In this document: positions 63,553 to 64,000 of the stretch, piece after piece
Layout: every line of letters starts with the position of its first letter
Position numbering within the stretch: position 1 is the first letter of the stretch
Origin: Planctomycetota bacterium
GTDB lineage: Bacteria > Planctomycetota > Planctomycetia > Planctomycetales > Planctomycetaceae
Direction: 5' to 3'
NCBI GenBank assembly: GCA_014584345.1
Contig: JACTNB010000016.1
Coordinates: 95,497 to 159,496 of the forward strand
DNA: 64,000 nucleotides
Position numbers and translations under genes: made by a program
Notes under the pieces: generated by a model
Told to the model about the DNA's origin: nothing
Databases searched by the model: none
What the model saw: the letters and a program-made list of their open reading frames with translations, nothing else

Positions 63553-63837
63553 CGCCAGTACCAAGAACACCGCCCCGGCAACGACAACGCCGAGACCGAC
63601 GCCGACGGCAACCCGCTCGATCGGTACACGAACGTCACCATCGAGCTCCCTCCCGGCCTGACCAGCGGCGCTGCGCTCGACCCCTCCGCCGCCGATGACA
63701 GCCTCGACAACGATCCCTTCTCTGGTCAACTGAACCTCGGCAACACGTTCGGCGCGGCCATCGGCTCCCAGGCCGGCGAATCCGGCACTTCCGACGATCC
63801 GACCGCGGCCTACGATCTGGCCCAGCGAGCGGGGTAG
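63553..63837 (+). pseudogene. Start-less remnant of a surface or adhesin-type protein gene
   Basis: A 94-codon open stretch ending in TAG at 63835, with no start codon: an in-frame TAA sits directly before it (63550-63552). The sequence is rich in Asp, Asn, Gly and Ala (GNDNAETDADGNPLDRYTNV, then TIELPPGLTSGAAL and further acidic repeats), as in exported SdrD-B-like or calcium-binding-loop domains of planctomycete surface proteins. It looks more GC-rich than the flanks. Most likely the 3' scar of a larger gene left by recombination. A - strand frame overlaps (63439-63921) but encodes a less plausible protein. Confidence 0.5.
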
Positions 63838-63854
63838 GTCAGGCTGTGCCTGAC
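63838..63854. repeat. Short palindrome right of the gene remnant
   Basis: GTCAGGC-TGT-GCCTGAC, a perfect 7-bp hairpin touching the remnant's TAG. The remaining 146 bases to the window end show no supported feature. Confidence 0.45.
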
Positions 63855-64000
63855 GGGATTGATTGCTGATTATTTTGTTGAATTGATGGTTGATCTTTGG
63901 AAACCTGAAATTGTGTGACACTGTGATGAACGATCATTGCGGTGACGGGATGTGACTTCTTGAGGATGTGTCGGGAGTAATTTTTGAATGCCAAACTATC

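Noticed and set aside
63439..63921. 160-codon - strand frame at the right end
   Set aside because: Gly/Val/Arg-rich translation without motifs; the + strand remnant in the same place has a coherent acidic surface-protein composition.

Overview
This window looks like chromosomal DNA of a planctomycete. The signs are a SecA with a greatly enlarged helical region, a BBP7-type outer-membrane barrel protein, a BlaI/M56-peptidase pair, an exported HEAT-repeat protein, a LysM protein ending in the lineage-typical VPARRSPF-like tail, and a duplicated ATP-grasp/alpha-E/transglutaminase locus. No rRNA, tRNA, CRISPR array, integrase or transposase was seen. Family and genus cannot be settled from this stretch alone.

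Left part (1-24.4 kb), mostly + strand: the 3' part of secA; an exported sugar-phosphate isomerase-like protein; folP; a secreted carboxypeptidase-regulatory-like protein; a BlaI repressor and M56 sensor peptidase pair with a palindromic candidate operator; an acidic-tailed membrane protein; a MoxR ATPase; two membrane proteins; a membrane-anchored GspE/PilB-type ATPase; a CvpA-like protein; holB and ricT (PSP1); a degenerate Ldh-type protein; an M20 peptidase; a BBP7 barrel protein; an isochorismatase; a YggU-type protein; and a DEAD-box helicase.

Middle part (25-44 kb), mostly - strand: an NtrC-type regulator, trpA, a divergent PRPP synthetase, an ArnT-like glycosyltransferase, a signal peptidase II fused to a second exported domain, a vWA protein and an exported cyclophilin. 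These are followed by an exported HEAT protein with a receiver-like domain, a DadA-like oxidase, a second GT-C glycosyltransferase, an alpha/beta-hydrolase-like protein without its nucleophile, a LysM protein and a Dps ferritin.

Right part (44-64 kb): a five-gene - strand operon with two circularly permuted ATP-grasp domains, two alpha-E domains and two transglutaminase domains, one joined to DUF2126. A sequence closely matching a sigma-54 promoter precedes it. These families are believed to make and handle peptide-like amide conjugates, but substrate and product are unknown; this is the most interesting system in the window. Then come acnA with a clear terminator, an unrecognised membrane protein, a LarA-like protein, an ECF-type sigma factor, a hybrid histidine kinase, and a start-less remnant of a surface-protein gene between two short palindromes.

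A small repeat family with about 30-bp inverted ends occurs near 17.5 and 42.3 kb, with an arm near 53.98 kb, and the acnA terminator shares its core. Several proteins keep a known fold but lack catalytic residues (Ldh-like, alpha/beta-hydrolase-like, LarA-like, receiver-like).
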